NCBI RefSeq assembly: GCF_008831285.2
Contig: NC_045138.2
Coordinates: 631,143 to 695,142, forward strand
Direction: 5' to 3'
Source of the DNA: Nymphaea colorata
Taxonomy: Eukaryota; Streptophyta; Magnoliopsida; Nymphaeales; Nymphaeaceae
Length of the DNA: 64,000 nt
Notes under the pieces: model-generated
The model's database searches: none
The model's input: the letters and a program-made list of their open reading frames with translations, nothing else
Told to the model about the DNA's origin: nothing
Made by a program: the position numbers and the translations under genes
Shown here: positions 27,397-39,754 of the stretch, piece after piece
Layout: every line of letters begins with the position of its first letter
Numbering within the stretch: the stretch's first letter is position 1

Positions 27397-27807
27397 TTAA
27401 TGCTAAATAGGTATTCATCATATGATCACCTAACTGATTGTACCTTTACCTAAGTGATGCTGAGCTGCCTTGATTAGGGCAGTTGATGATCCGGAAAATT
27501 TATCTGAGGTTGGCCTTATCATGGATAACATCTCCAATATTTATAAAAGAAAAAAGAAAATCTTAAAGTCTGGTTTCTAACTTTAGTTGTTTTTTTTTTC
27601 CAGCAAAAGAAGCACTTCATCATGGAGAAATTATCCCAGGCAACTTCACTCGTGTTTGATGGTCGTATATGCAAATTGACCAGAATCTTTGCACGTTAAG
27701 AATGTCTGATAGCCCAAACAAACAGTAAAAGTCCTTTAATAAAAATTATACTTTTAATCACAATACTACTAGGACTCTAGACCACTTAAATGAAGAGATT
27801 CCAACTC

Positions 27808-27884
<77 letters not shown>

Positions 27885-28172
27885 TTCTTGTTAAATCTTA
27901 ACTTTATAAGCAAAACACAAACATGCTAACATGATGATGGATACTCCATAATTTCATATAAATCATGCTTTAATTTCAAGTTATTTTCGTGAAAATTGTT
28001 GATTTTTTTTTACTCTCAAAATTGTTAATGACCCAATAACACACTTAAACTCAAAAATTTCATTGGCTTGATATACATTAATCATGTCATTGAATGTTAC
28101 GCGAAATATCTTTGATAATATATTTTAAGAAGCCTACCTTTTGTCTTTGGCCTAAGTAGTTTGGGATATGCC

Positions 28173-28266
<94 letters not shown>

Positions 28267-28682
28267 ATGAGCACTGGGAGTCTAAAGATCACTCCAAGTT
28301 AGAGATTATGTACAATCTGTGATATTGTCATGATGCACATTTTCTATCAGAAAAACAAAACCTAGGGATAGGTACAGCATGAGCCCTAGATGGAGTGACA
28401 AAAACTTATACAAGTACTGAAACTTGAAGCACTAAAACAGAAACGCAACAACTAGACCCAATTTAAGTCGACACACTTGACTGATTTGGATCAGTCTCAG
28501 CAACAAAAATTCTCTATTATTCAAACAAATTTAAAAATCGTAGGAGCATAGCTTCGTTATACGTGAAAGTTCAGTCATCAGTTTGATTTCCGTAAACAAC
28601 TTTCTTCTTGACTCCAAACGTCGGTAGGCATTACTCTCAAATTGGAAGGAATAAGTGCAAGTTCACTCGGATTTTGAAGCAG

Positions 28683-28703
28683 CCCTAAACCCTAAACCCT
28701 AAA
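28683..28703 (+). repeat. Interstitial telomere-like (ccctaaa)3
   Basis: Three exact copies of the plant telomere heptamer (CCCTAAA strand). Too short to be a telomere; chance, break repair or a telo-box are the options. Confidence 0.85.
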
Positions 28704-29756
28704 TAATATCCGTTAATGAGTTTCATATTTCATATATTATTTCAAAATGCACACTAACGAGTATCCACTTAGGGATTTAAGTCCACCGTAGCTCTCACCA
28801 TCTTTGGGCTTCAGCAAGGATTAAAGAAGCTAAACTTGCATTAATGACAAAATTATCACCTGAAGCTCTTCCCTACACACCAAAAAGATAGATCAAGTGT
28901 TAGGTCCAAGCAATTGGTGGCCCCTTAGCCTGCTACCTTTGAGTGGGGTTCAATTTTAAAATATCATCAAAACTGTGTTTGATATTTAGATCTGATTTAG
29001 AATCTACATTTTCGAATTTTTAAAAGATAGACAAAGGAGCTCCCGACTGTTGATCTCTTAAATCATAGTATAACAAGAACATGGGCAGGGGAGAAACAAA
29101 AAAAATTTCATGAGCAGGGCTAAATTAAAGTTTCTAAATATTAAATAGGGCCGAAATATCATTTTTTTAAATTTTATATATAACAATTGAAATTTTCTAA
29201 AATTTAGATATAAATTTTTTAAAAAAATTGAGATGGGAAAAAACATCACCACATGTCTTAAAATTGGCAGTTAATAAACACAGGGGGCAGTTAAAGATAT
29301 ACTTGAGATTCATGAATATGACGCGGATATGATATGACATGATTTTGTTGATGTAAGAAAAGATCCATGGTAAAACCTTTGGGTTAAATATATATTTAGT
29401 TTAAGATGAAAGAAGAAAATGTCCGATCTTAAATTCCGGCTCGTCCGGACGGGAGGCGCGGTGGGGCCCACCTGAGACGCAAGGGAAGGGCTCAATGATC
29501 AAAGAAGATTCTGTGATGAACACTGCACGCGTGGGCTGTCTTTCTCTCTCCTCCACGTCAGGTTCGGATAACTCCAACCCCGCTGCCCCGCCCGCCGCGG
29601 CATCTTGTCTGTCCTCAACCACGGACGCGTGAAGGCATCATGCGCGAAATTACCGTAGCAGCCACAGAGCTTTCGTAAAAGGACTTTCTTGTCCTCAACC
29701 TCCACGTTCCGTTCCCCTCAAATGACGAAAACACCCATATGGTATGCCCGTTCTTG

Positions 29757-30165
29757 TAGGGGTAAACAACGAGTTACTCGAGTTCGACTCCTTAAAGTTC
29801 AGTTCGTCGAGCCGAGTTATTTGCTTAACCAATTGAACTCGAGTTCATGAGTCGACTCGTTCAAATAAGCCAGTTGAGTTTGAGCTCAACATGTAACTGC
29901 TGAGTTGAGCTAGAGCCTTAATCAAGTTTGTCGAGCCTTAATCAAGTTGATACATTCAAACAAATTTACGAGTTTATTGAGCATGAATCGAGTCGAGTTC
30001 GAGCTCAACAAGTAACAATAAATATCAATTCTATTGAAATGAGTTTGTTGAACATAACTGTTGAGTCGAGCTCAAGCTGCTTCCATTGAAGTATTCTCAA
30101 GCTCAAGCCGAGTCAAACTCGAGGTTTCATTAGTCGAACCGAACTCGAGTTGACTCACACCTCTA
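29757..30165. mobile_element. 409-bp hAT-like MITE, 'gagctcgag' family, with 8-bp target duplication
   Basis: Starts TAGGGGTAAACAACGAG and ends CACCTCTA (reverse TAGAGGTG). Flanking octamers cgttcttg (29749-29756) and ccttcttg (30166-30173) differ at one base. It aligns end to end with 18589-18999. Rich in cgag/ctcg words; no coding frame. Confidence 0.8.
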
Positions 30166-30173
30166 CCTTCTTG

Positions 30174-31188
30174 TAGATATGAAACCTACCAACTAGGGGT
30201 CCTTTGGTCCATATTTAGAAACCTGAAGCTAAGTAATAGGAGTGTAGTTTCTTGGGATCAGGGTTGAATCCGTCCTTAAACAAATCTGACCCAATTTGGA
30301 TTTGGTTTTCAGAATCTGCATTTTCAGACAGGTTAGGAGTCTAACTACCATAAGATCCGAAGGTTATATGTGTAAAATAGTTGAATTGTTATCCGAATAT
30401 CGATTTTAAATTGCTGTTCAATTCTGAAATCGTATATCTACTTCAGATCTAATTGATAGTTTTGTCTGAATTTCTTCACCCAATCGGCTATATAAATTTG
30501 AAATTAGATTGATAATCTCGTATTATGGATTCATTTTATATCCATGATGGTAACGATCCAAGCCCGTAGAATGTGACGAGAAAGTTGCAATCAAATGATA
30601 GTTTTGGCCTTGTCATGCATGGATTTAGTTTAATGGATAACTTATTTGGATCGAACCTTTCTTTTATTTATTTATTTATTTTTGGTTGATACAATAGTTT
30701 AATATTGTCCAACTTAAATTATGGACTTGACAGTTTATGAAATTCAGAGGGGCGAAGTCAGGATTTTCTTTAAGGGCGGGCTGACAGTCTGACCTCTGAA
30801 TCTGAGTAGGGTCAAACTGAATTCCAATACAAAAAATATATTATGCAATTAAAAAACATTACTTTTTTTAATGTAAAAAAAAAATTCATTGACTGGAGTG
30901 GGGCCATGGCCTAGGCAGACCCCCCATTCCTTTCGCCCCTGCGTAACAAGCTGGTCGGTGGTGTCATTAGTTTGATTTCAATTGGTGCTACTTATACGGA
31001 TTGCAATCAGTAGCATGCATGATATTTAAGTTGAATGGTGTACCATTCAATTACTTAAGTTATAAAGTAACACTGAACCCTGATGAGTGGTAGTATACTA
31101 GGAGTCATTGTCACGTTCTAGTGTGTTTTATTTTTAAACCGTAGAAAGTTTTGAAAGCATGTTCTAAACACGCCAGTGGTCTTTTCTT

Positions 31189-31224
<36 letters not shown>

Positions 31225-32514
31225 AATAAAAGTAAAATGAACTAATCATCTTTAAATATATATATATATATATAAACCAAGAAAGGGAAGAGAAAAGAAG
31301 CATAACTTAACTTTCACCTTTCGCTTACCACCGTGAGGCCCAATGAGATTTTTTTCGTTGGATCCAAATTATGGATCCAAAAGGGGGAACCGAGCATCTC
31401 GAATTCCCTTGTATCTCACAAGGATCCGAACTGGAAGTTTCCTGCATCCGTCCGAAGTTTCGATAACCACAAAGCGGGTTTGACGTTAGCGAGCCGCCAA
31501 GCGCTCATTATTTTAATTGCCCCTCAACTGATACGCACGCAAATAAAATATATTACTTTTCTTTCTCCACATTTGTCCTCGCAATATAAAACCTTTTCAC
31601 GTTAACCTTCTTTCCTCCGCACTTCACTACCGAAATCACGAAAACGCCCTCGACTTTACACCTAACCACTCGGAGACTGAAAGAGAAATACTTTTATAAT
31701 TTAAGAAAACGTAAGTTGCTCGGACGTCAATTTTTATTAAAGGAACAAATAATACTTAGGCTGTGACATTGTGCTTATGTAAGCACTTACTGTTTTCTTT
31801 TTTACATTATTAACGAAATATTAAAATAATACCTACTAAGAAACCATGAATCTAATTAATAATTATATTAGTGAACGTAAGGTTAGTACTGATTGAATAA
31901 GTTATTCATCAAAAATAATTTTATATAATTGACAAGTTGTATCATTTGCTCCCTTATGGAATCGGCGTTCTGAAATGTAAATTATGAAATTGGGGAAACA
32001 GGAAAGAAGATGTTATTTTCCTTTCCTATTTATTGTTTGCCTTGTTGGAATGAGTTTTCTTGAGATCCGATAATATTGGAAGCATGGAAATGTAATCCTT
32101 TTCTAAAATTGTATTAAAATGACAGAGTGTTTCTGTAATTTCTTTAAGGCGTTGTGAATTTGCTTGAAAATCATCCGTTTTTTTAAATTCTCTTCGTTTT
32201 CTCTCATATGCCGTAAAATTAGGGGCGGAACAAGGGCAAAAAAGGTAAAGAAATATCACTTTGAAGCCCCTTCGCCTCAACGTTCGGCTCCGTCGCTATT
32301 AATCCGTAGCCGCCATCCCGAGGTGTAACCGCCCGTCCGACAAAGACGAAATTACCCCACCGTGAAACCCATAAATACGGATCTCGTCCTCCACGAGAGA
32401 AAAAGACATCTTGCCGAAATTTACGGCGCCCCAGGTTGCTGAAAGAATCGGATAACGTAAGGGTATAGTAGTCATTTGTTCACACAGAGGAAGGCTCCAC
32501 CTCCCCCCTACTCC
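30174..32514. other. Intergenic DNA upstream of MAPKKK5
   Basis: Contains an inverted relative of the AGGGGCGGAG MITE (30747-30941), a SINE-like fragment at 30945-31015, (TA)n at 31193-31220 and 31254-31274, and a short AGGGGCGGAA fragment at 32221. A minus-strand frame at 32280-32026 has no recognisable domain. Confidence 0.45.
30747..30941. mobile_element. AGGGGCGGAG-family MITE, inverted copy
   Basis: Begins AGGGGCGAAGTCAGG (30748) and ends TTTCGCCCCTG. The segment ggggccatggccta near the right end is the reverse of taggccatggcccc in the copy at 17837, so orientation is opposite. No target duplication found. Confidence 0.6.
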
Positions 32515-32544
32515 CTTGCTACCTCCCCTGTTCATACAAAACCC

Positions 32545-32592
32545 CCCTTCTTTCTTTCTTTCTCTTTTGTTTTGTTCCTTCCTTTCTATAGG
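32545..32592 (+). promoter_or_regulatory. Pyrimidine-rich tract of the MAPKKK5 leader
   Basis: A near-continuous C/T run (tttctttctttctttctctt and neighbours) 60-110 bp before the start codon. Such Y patches are common at plant core promoters and 5' leaders. No convincing TATA box precedes it. Function is inferred. Confidence 0.35.
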
Positions 32593-32654
32593 GACTCTCC
32601 ATTCTCTGTCTAGACATGGAACACCAGAAGGGCGTTGCAGATAGATAGGGCATC

Positions 32655-35600
32655 ATGCCGGCATGGTGGACGAGGTCTTCTTCACCGAAGGAGGCGAAGA
32701 AGAAGAAGAAGGACGCCGATTCCGGCAAGAGCAGGCGCAGCACCGAACGGGAAAACCCTAACCCTAGTCACGCTCCTGCTGCAGCCGTCCCGCCCGCCGT
32801 CGCGTTCAATTCGTCGGTGAGGAGCGAACTCGGCTTGAATTCTGGACGTATCCCGTCCAGTTTCGCGTTCGAAGCCGAGCAGCGGGCGGGCCGGACGCAC
32901 CCGCTTCCTCGGCCGTCGGGGCTTTCTGCGGCGGATCCGGCAGCCTCGTTCTGCTCCGACACCAGCGACAGCTCTACCGGCTCGTCCGCGGATCTAGGGT
33001 TTCCGATTTACAGGTGCTTAGAAGAGCCGATTTTCTTTTTCTCCAGTAGTCTATTGTAGTTTTTTGGGTTGAATTAACAGAATTCAGACTTTGGCGTTTA
33101 ATTGATGAAGGTTCTAGTTGTGGTGAAAATTTTGCTTTTTCTTGGGGTTTAACTATGTAACGCGATTAATTGTTTTTTGCGTTGTTCGGGATGTGATTTT
33201 CGGTTGAAAACTTGATGAGATAAAAGAAAAGCTGAATAGTGTCCATTCTTCCAGTGCCTTGTGTTAAGGTTTGGTCTTAGAGTTTTCCGTAAGAAATTGT
33301 CGAAATTGGGAGTTTTCGGGGTATAGATGATGTAGGTGCCAGCTGAATGGCAGTCCTCCTCGTTAATTGTTGGTCATCCCATCAAGTTGACGCAGATTCT
33401 TAATTTTTTTTGTTGGATACTGAGTGTTTCGGATGCATAAAAATGGATTGTATATATTTGCTTATCGTGTCACGGTTATTATACTATTGAAGTTGTATGA
33501 GTTTGCGCAAGTTTTTTACCGTTATTTAGTGGAATATATGTATCATTTTTTGGATTTCTGCGGCGGATGTAATAAAAGGAATTCTGTTATGTTCTATGGC
33601 GACTCTAATGTTCCTTAACAATTTCACGATTAAAAATTTTTGAAGAGCATAGGTTTCATATCACTCTCAGCTTTTGAAGATGACAATCAGATTATGTGAC
33701 TTTTCCAGAATTGTTCTCTACTAAGATCTAAGTATTATCATGAAATGGCGGAAGTTGCAGTAGCACTTATGTTTTGCCTGATAAAACGCATGAGCGATAT
33801 ATTCACTATTTCACTGTTTTGTTATTAAGAATTTCTTCGTCCAGCTGATATCAAGATGATGCAATATCTTTCAACTATTGGAGTAAAGATGACGGTATTG
33901 AAATGTTAAGATAGTTCAAAAGCAGTCCTTTTGTTTTTGAGTTTTAGTTGTTAATTTGAAATAACAGTAACATAAAATCCTATTGGTCTGTGCATGGGTT
34001 ATTGATGTTTGTATTTTCGTCTGTGTCTTTGTATGCACCTGCATGTATGTGGTGTACAAATGCTGATATTCTTGTCATGTGACTTTCCGGACGCTGATAT
34101 TTTCGATTGAAATACGCTCTAGAGTTGTCAATGAAAGATCTTGTGGGAAGAAAGAATATTGAAGTCTGACAATGATAAGGTGTTTGAGACTGATCTCTCC
34201 TTGCTCTTCTAGAAACCCGTTCCTTTTTATTGATTGATAGGATTTGTTCTTGTGAGAAGATATTGGTGTTAGGTTGTTAGTATTTGGAGGGGTTTATTTG
34301 ATTCATTCTAGCTTTTGTCTTCTCCAATTTGTGACATTATTTTTTAAATCCTGCGTTTTGATGTTACGTGAAGAACATGACATCATTGTCTTGTGGGCTC
34401 TGTGTTATTTTGTTTGTGCTCGTGTATGATTTTCACTTATCATGATGATCTAGTGTGCTGCTTTCTGTCTTTGTTTCCAACCAAAGTTTTAGCATGCTTT
34501 TTCTGCGGAAGACGGCCCAATTGATGTTGATGCTAAAATGTCTACATACTGCATTGTTTTGACAATGGCATTGTTGTTTACAGTTTAGTAGTTCAGTAAA
34601 TGGACGAACATCACACTTCACAAACAGCAGAAGTGGCTGGGCATTTTGCATAAGAATTCCTTGTTAATTTCCTCATTGTTTATTGAATGTTTGATTGTTT
34701 ATGGCATTTCAGCAAGCTTTTTTATCTTCATTGTGTAATTTCTTTCTTTATAATGATGACCTTTTTCTCCAACAAAAGGAACACGGATGGCTTCGAAATT
34801 CCACGAGATACCAGTTCAAAATTCGGACTTCAAAGTCAGCAGCAGTTTGCAGAGCACAAACAATTCCTCTCTGGTAGCCCAGGGTGGGAGCAGATAAGAC
34901 ATCATAATGGCTTTAACCATTTTGTACACGGTTCATCATTAGGCAGCAACAATGGCCCATCTTCTCTGAAGGGAGATTCAGATTTATCCTTCCCAGTTGC
35001 TTCTAATTATTCCTTTTCTCCACCTCGAGTTTCTACAGACACAAGAATAAGTCTGTCCCAGAGAAGACAGAGCACCAACCATTCTTTGGTACCTAGTCCG
35101 AACCATTCTTTGGCACCTAGTCCTAGGGCAAGAAGTCCGGGTCCAGGTTCACGAGTTCATAGTGTTTCCACAACTCCTTTGCATTCACGGCCTGGATCAC
35201 CAAGATCGAGACAAGATGACAGCAGAATTCAGTGTCATCCACTGCCACTTCCCCCAAATCCCACCTCACCTACACAACATGGTTCTACTAGCTGTTCTAC
35301 TTCACCAACAGCACATAGCAGTTCCAGGGGTCTATCTTCAAGAAGTTCAATGACATACAATGGTTCATTCGTCAAGTCCAAGTGGAAGAAAGGAAGATTG
35401 CTGGGAAGGGGAACTTTTGGGCATGTTTATGAAGGATTCAACAGGTATTTGTCCTTTTGTTGGGTTGTATTTTCATGAATCGTTGCCCCAAAAATGCATG
35501 ACAATATAGCCTCTCATGTGGATAATGTATTTTTTGCATTTTATTTGACAAGATTTACCATTGTTTTCAGTGAAAATGGGCAAATGTGTGCAATAAAAGA

Positions 35601-38600
35601 GGTCAAAGTAATTTCAGATGATCAAAATTCGAAAGAAAGTCTCAGGCAATTGAGCCAGGTTTTCTGTCTATCTTTAGCACCGTAGTTGGAAACTATCTGA
35701 CTATTTAATTTTATACTTATTGGTCCTTTTGATTTATGTCAACCAAATTCTAGCATGGACTGTCTCTAACGTCCTGTCTATTATGTTCTTTCAGGAAATA
35801 TCATTACTTAGTCAGCTCTCTCATCCAAATATCGTACAATATTATGGCAGTGAGATGGTATCAAAAATCAAACTTATTCATATGTTTGTTTATTGTTTGG
35901 TTTTTTAAATCTGGAGAGATAGGATGCAAATTAATTTAGTAATTTATGGATACTTTTGTTTGGAAAATTTACTCAAATTAATACTTTTTAGTTTTTTACC
36001 TTTTATGGTGTTACACAAGCCTTTACCAATTTGTTCTAAATTTGGTCCAGTAGTGAGTAGATTATTTGATCATTTATGTGGACAAACAGCTCTCACTGGT
36101 CTGAGTGTAGGACTAAGAAAGATTGATTCTAAAGAACTTGTTCAACATTTTCATATTTGGTCTCTAAAAGAGAATTTGGATGCACTTTGGATTGAATAAC
36201 ATTAGATAAGGCAGATTTATTTCAGATTGGAACACTCTTTAAAACTGGATGTAGTTTGGATCTGAATAAAAATCTGATCTGGAAGTCACTTTTACATTTA
36301 AACTGACGTTTTTGCCACTTTTTTTTAAAATTTTTTCAGGTCAAGTGTTTTTTTTTTGGGCACTTATTTTGGATCTGATAGTATCACAATTTTTTTTAAT
36401 TTGTCTTTTGTTAAAGACATTTGATTATTTCAAATTTCTGTGTGGGTTTGTATACAATATGATCTGGCCCAAATAATCCATTCGTGCCCTGCTTGGATGT
36501 AGCTAACTAGGTATTACTGAGTCTGATTTGATTGTATATTGCTTTAACAGGTTCAAATTCCAGGGTTGGAAGGGAAAAAAATGATATGGATGAGGGTATC
36601 TCTAGCTAATTGATTAGAGTTTTTATGATATATGTCTAATGTAAACGGTGCCCTTCAAAGTGGTGCCTACCACTTTTAAACTAGAGGACCTGCTGTGAGC
36701 CTGTGGGGCTCACTGGTGGTTATGATCTTTATGACTTTCTCCTTGCATTGGGAAAGAACTGCTTTTATAGATAGAGACTATAGAATGGTTTATTTTCCAT
36801 GTTAGTAGGTAGTAGATTTTATTACCTTTAGGTCATCATGAAACTCAAAGTTTGAGATCATGAAAAATTAACTGTTCACAGCAGTGTTATCAGAGTGGCA
36901 GTTGAGAAGTGCACTGTCGGTCTTTAAATATTATAAGAATGTTCTTTTTGGCTTTTTTTTTTACATTTTTGTTTTTGAGGACTTAGGAATTTGTTTACCT
37001 TTTTGCCAATTCACAATGGATTCAGCTGAATGGGTGAATCAGCTGATTCTCTGAATCAGTGAATCAGCAACTTCATTGATTTGATTCAGGGATGTTGCCC
37101 AGTCTCCCTCCTTCACCCTCCCATACATCGATTTTTACAAGACTGGTTTGCAGTGCACGATTAGAGGGAAGGTGGGTGATAAAAAGCCGTCTAGAAATGT
37201 TATAGCCAATATTGATTTTATATAAGCAGAAAAACAAACCATATCACAAATGACCTAAAAATTAGTTATTCTTGGTCTAGAAGTGGTTGTACTCAATGCC
37301 CATGTTGTTAGTATCCATTTCATATTGGCCACTCTAAGTTATTTTTAAAATATGAAAATGTGGAAAATGTTGTTATCTTATTCAAATATTGATCGATACA
37401 TGGTGCCTTAGATTGGCCGATATTTGAAATATCCCGTTGTTGTTTATCATTGCTGTGAGGGGTGTATGATGTTTATTAGTTGATACAGAATACAGATTGA
37501 GATTGATGAAATTGCTCAATACTAATTTTACAAAAATGGCAAATAAGTAATGTAAAACAATGACCTAAAAGGTTAGTTTGCTTTTGTTAAGCTTAGACAG
37601 GTCATATGGTATGATAAGCACGTTAAGTTATGATGGTATTAACAAAAGTGGTCAATGAGTTTGACCACAGGGCACAACATTCAATTTGCAAGTTTGCACG
37701 TACATGGATGCACACATAGTCCCATGGTCAACTCTGATCTTTCAAGTATGGAGCAAACACAGATTGGGAACATTATCCTTGCAATCCTACACCCACATAC
37801 AAACACATGTACACATGTGCAAAATGACAAATACATGTACGATCTTTTACACCTAAACTCATGAGACGTGTACACATTCTGCTGAAACTGAACTCATGTG
37901 ACATGGGTCGGCACAGTTGCAAGCAGCAAAGAAATGGTCCATTGGTCGACTCTGATTTCTCAATTGAGGAACAAACATAGATTGGGAACATTATCCTTGC
38001 AATCCTACACCTATGCACACACATACATACAAGAAAAAACACATGCACGCAAGTGTATGGACTTGCATGCATGTATGTATGTTTCCACCTAACTCAGACC
38101 TGTATGCATTCTGCACTCAGACCTGTATGCATTCCCTGAACTCAGGGTGTGGGTTATCACCATTTCAAGTGGGCTTATAGTCCCATGGTCAACTCTGATC
38201 TTTCAAGTGTGGAACAAACACAAATTGAGAACATTATCCTTGCAAACTTACACCCACATACACAAATAAAAAACATGGAAATGCGTTTGTAGACTCGCAT
38301 GCCTGCACGTTCTTTTACACCTAAACTCATGGGACATGTATGCATTCTGCTGAAGCTAAACTCATGTGACATGGGTTAGCACAGTTGCAAGTGGGGTTCG
38401 CCAACTACAACATAGAATTGAATAACCAGTATATGTGCATAGCAGTTATCGTTCATACTTCATACCATGGTAGGTGGCTTTGAGGTGGGTGTGCCCATCA
38501 CAATGTTGCTTTATTTTGGGTTTCTCGATGTCCATTATGCTAACTTGTAGTATGTATAGATTTGGATGTACATTGAAATGAAATGCTATTGTTGTCGTTT

Positions 38601-39704
38601 CCTTTCTCTGGATATGAGCTTGATATAGTGCTTCTTCCACAGGATGAAGACACACTATCAGTTTTTCTGGAGTATGTTTCTGGGGGATCCATTCATAAAC
38701 TACTTCAGGAATATGGCCAGTTTGCAGAACCAGTTATTCGGAATTTCACAGGGCAGATTCTTTCAGGGCTCGCTTACTTGCATCAAAGGGACACTGTCCA
38801 CAGGTTTGATATTTGGTACATTTGTTTTCTATAAGTTATGGATGCCTTATTGAGTGAATATATTTTAAAATTTTGCAGAGACATCAAAGGAGCTAATATA
38901 CTAGTTGATCCTAATGGCGTGATTAAGCTTGCAGACTTTGGCATGGCCAAACATGTATGCTACTTCATTGGTTAATGCATTTCAGCATATTCTTCACTCA
39001 TATGTGATTAGTATGACTCTTGTTCCATGTAATTAGTCTTTGTGTGGATCTCAATGTGTGCTGTGTTCTAAAATCCATCTTTCACAAAATTTTGGATTAC
39101 ACCACCCTTCATAAACCTGTAATAAATGTATGAGTTGATGGGACACTACCTTTAGACCAAGACAAGAGGTCACCCACATTCAGCTCCAGTTGAATTACTA
39201 GTGGATAAGACTATTCTTCTTTCTAGAACTAAATATAGCATTTTGAGAGTTGAGAAGGTTGTGACAAAGTTGAACACTTTGCATCAGCAAGCATGGAGGG
39301 ATTCTTTTTAAGTGAGCATGTTGCTCAGTTGGCATCAGAATCACTGCTCTATGCCTCTGACTTTAGTTTTTTCTCTTTTTTAACAATGATTGAGGAGATC
39401 ATGCGCTGAGTTGACATCAGAATAGCTGCTTTAACTTTAGTTATTTCTCTTTTTACTTTTATTTATAGTTTCCTCTATGAGAACTCTGGCAACCTCCTCC
39501 AGAAAATTTTCCTTGTCATGAAATCCATTCATGACCATGTTTCACAGATTTGCCTAGAATGGTGCTGCACCTGTGTGAGCTGGTCACGTGCAAGTGTGGG
39601 ACATTGCAAAATGATATTTGGTATTTTTTAGCCTATTTTGATTATTTATTTATTAATTTTATATTTTATGAATATAATTAATTCTGTTTTTTGAAAATCT
39701 TATT

Positions 39705-39754
<50 letters not shown>

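Larger units (their letters stand above)
26560..29748. other. Intergenic DNA with tandem repeat, microsatellites and telomere-like motif
   Basis: Holds a 36-bp tandem array (27275-27396), (TA)n(GA)n at 27810-27884, (TC)n at 28179-28223 with (TA)n(GA)n to 28266, three ccctaaa units at 28683-28703, and a GC-rich patch at 29430-29720. No gene recognised. Confidence 0.45.

Noticed and set aside
28683-28703. Telomere or chromosome end
   Set aside because: Only three heptamers with unique sequence on both sides.
32026-32280. 84-residue minus-strand frame, considered as a transposase relic
   Set aside because: Lies beside a short MITE fragment, but no transposase motif could be identified.
32635-32962. 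Arg-rich and Leu-rich frames on both strands over MAPKKK5 exon 1
   Set aside because: Shadows of a GC-rich exon in other frames; the MPAWW frame is the one that splices in phase.
34687-35478. 263-residue plus-strand frame as an independent gene
   Set aside because: It is MAPKKK5 exon 2 (34779-35444) with intron read-through at both ends.
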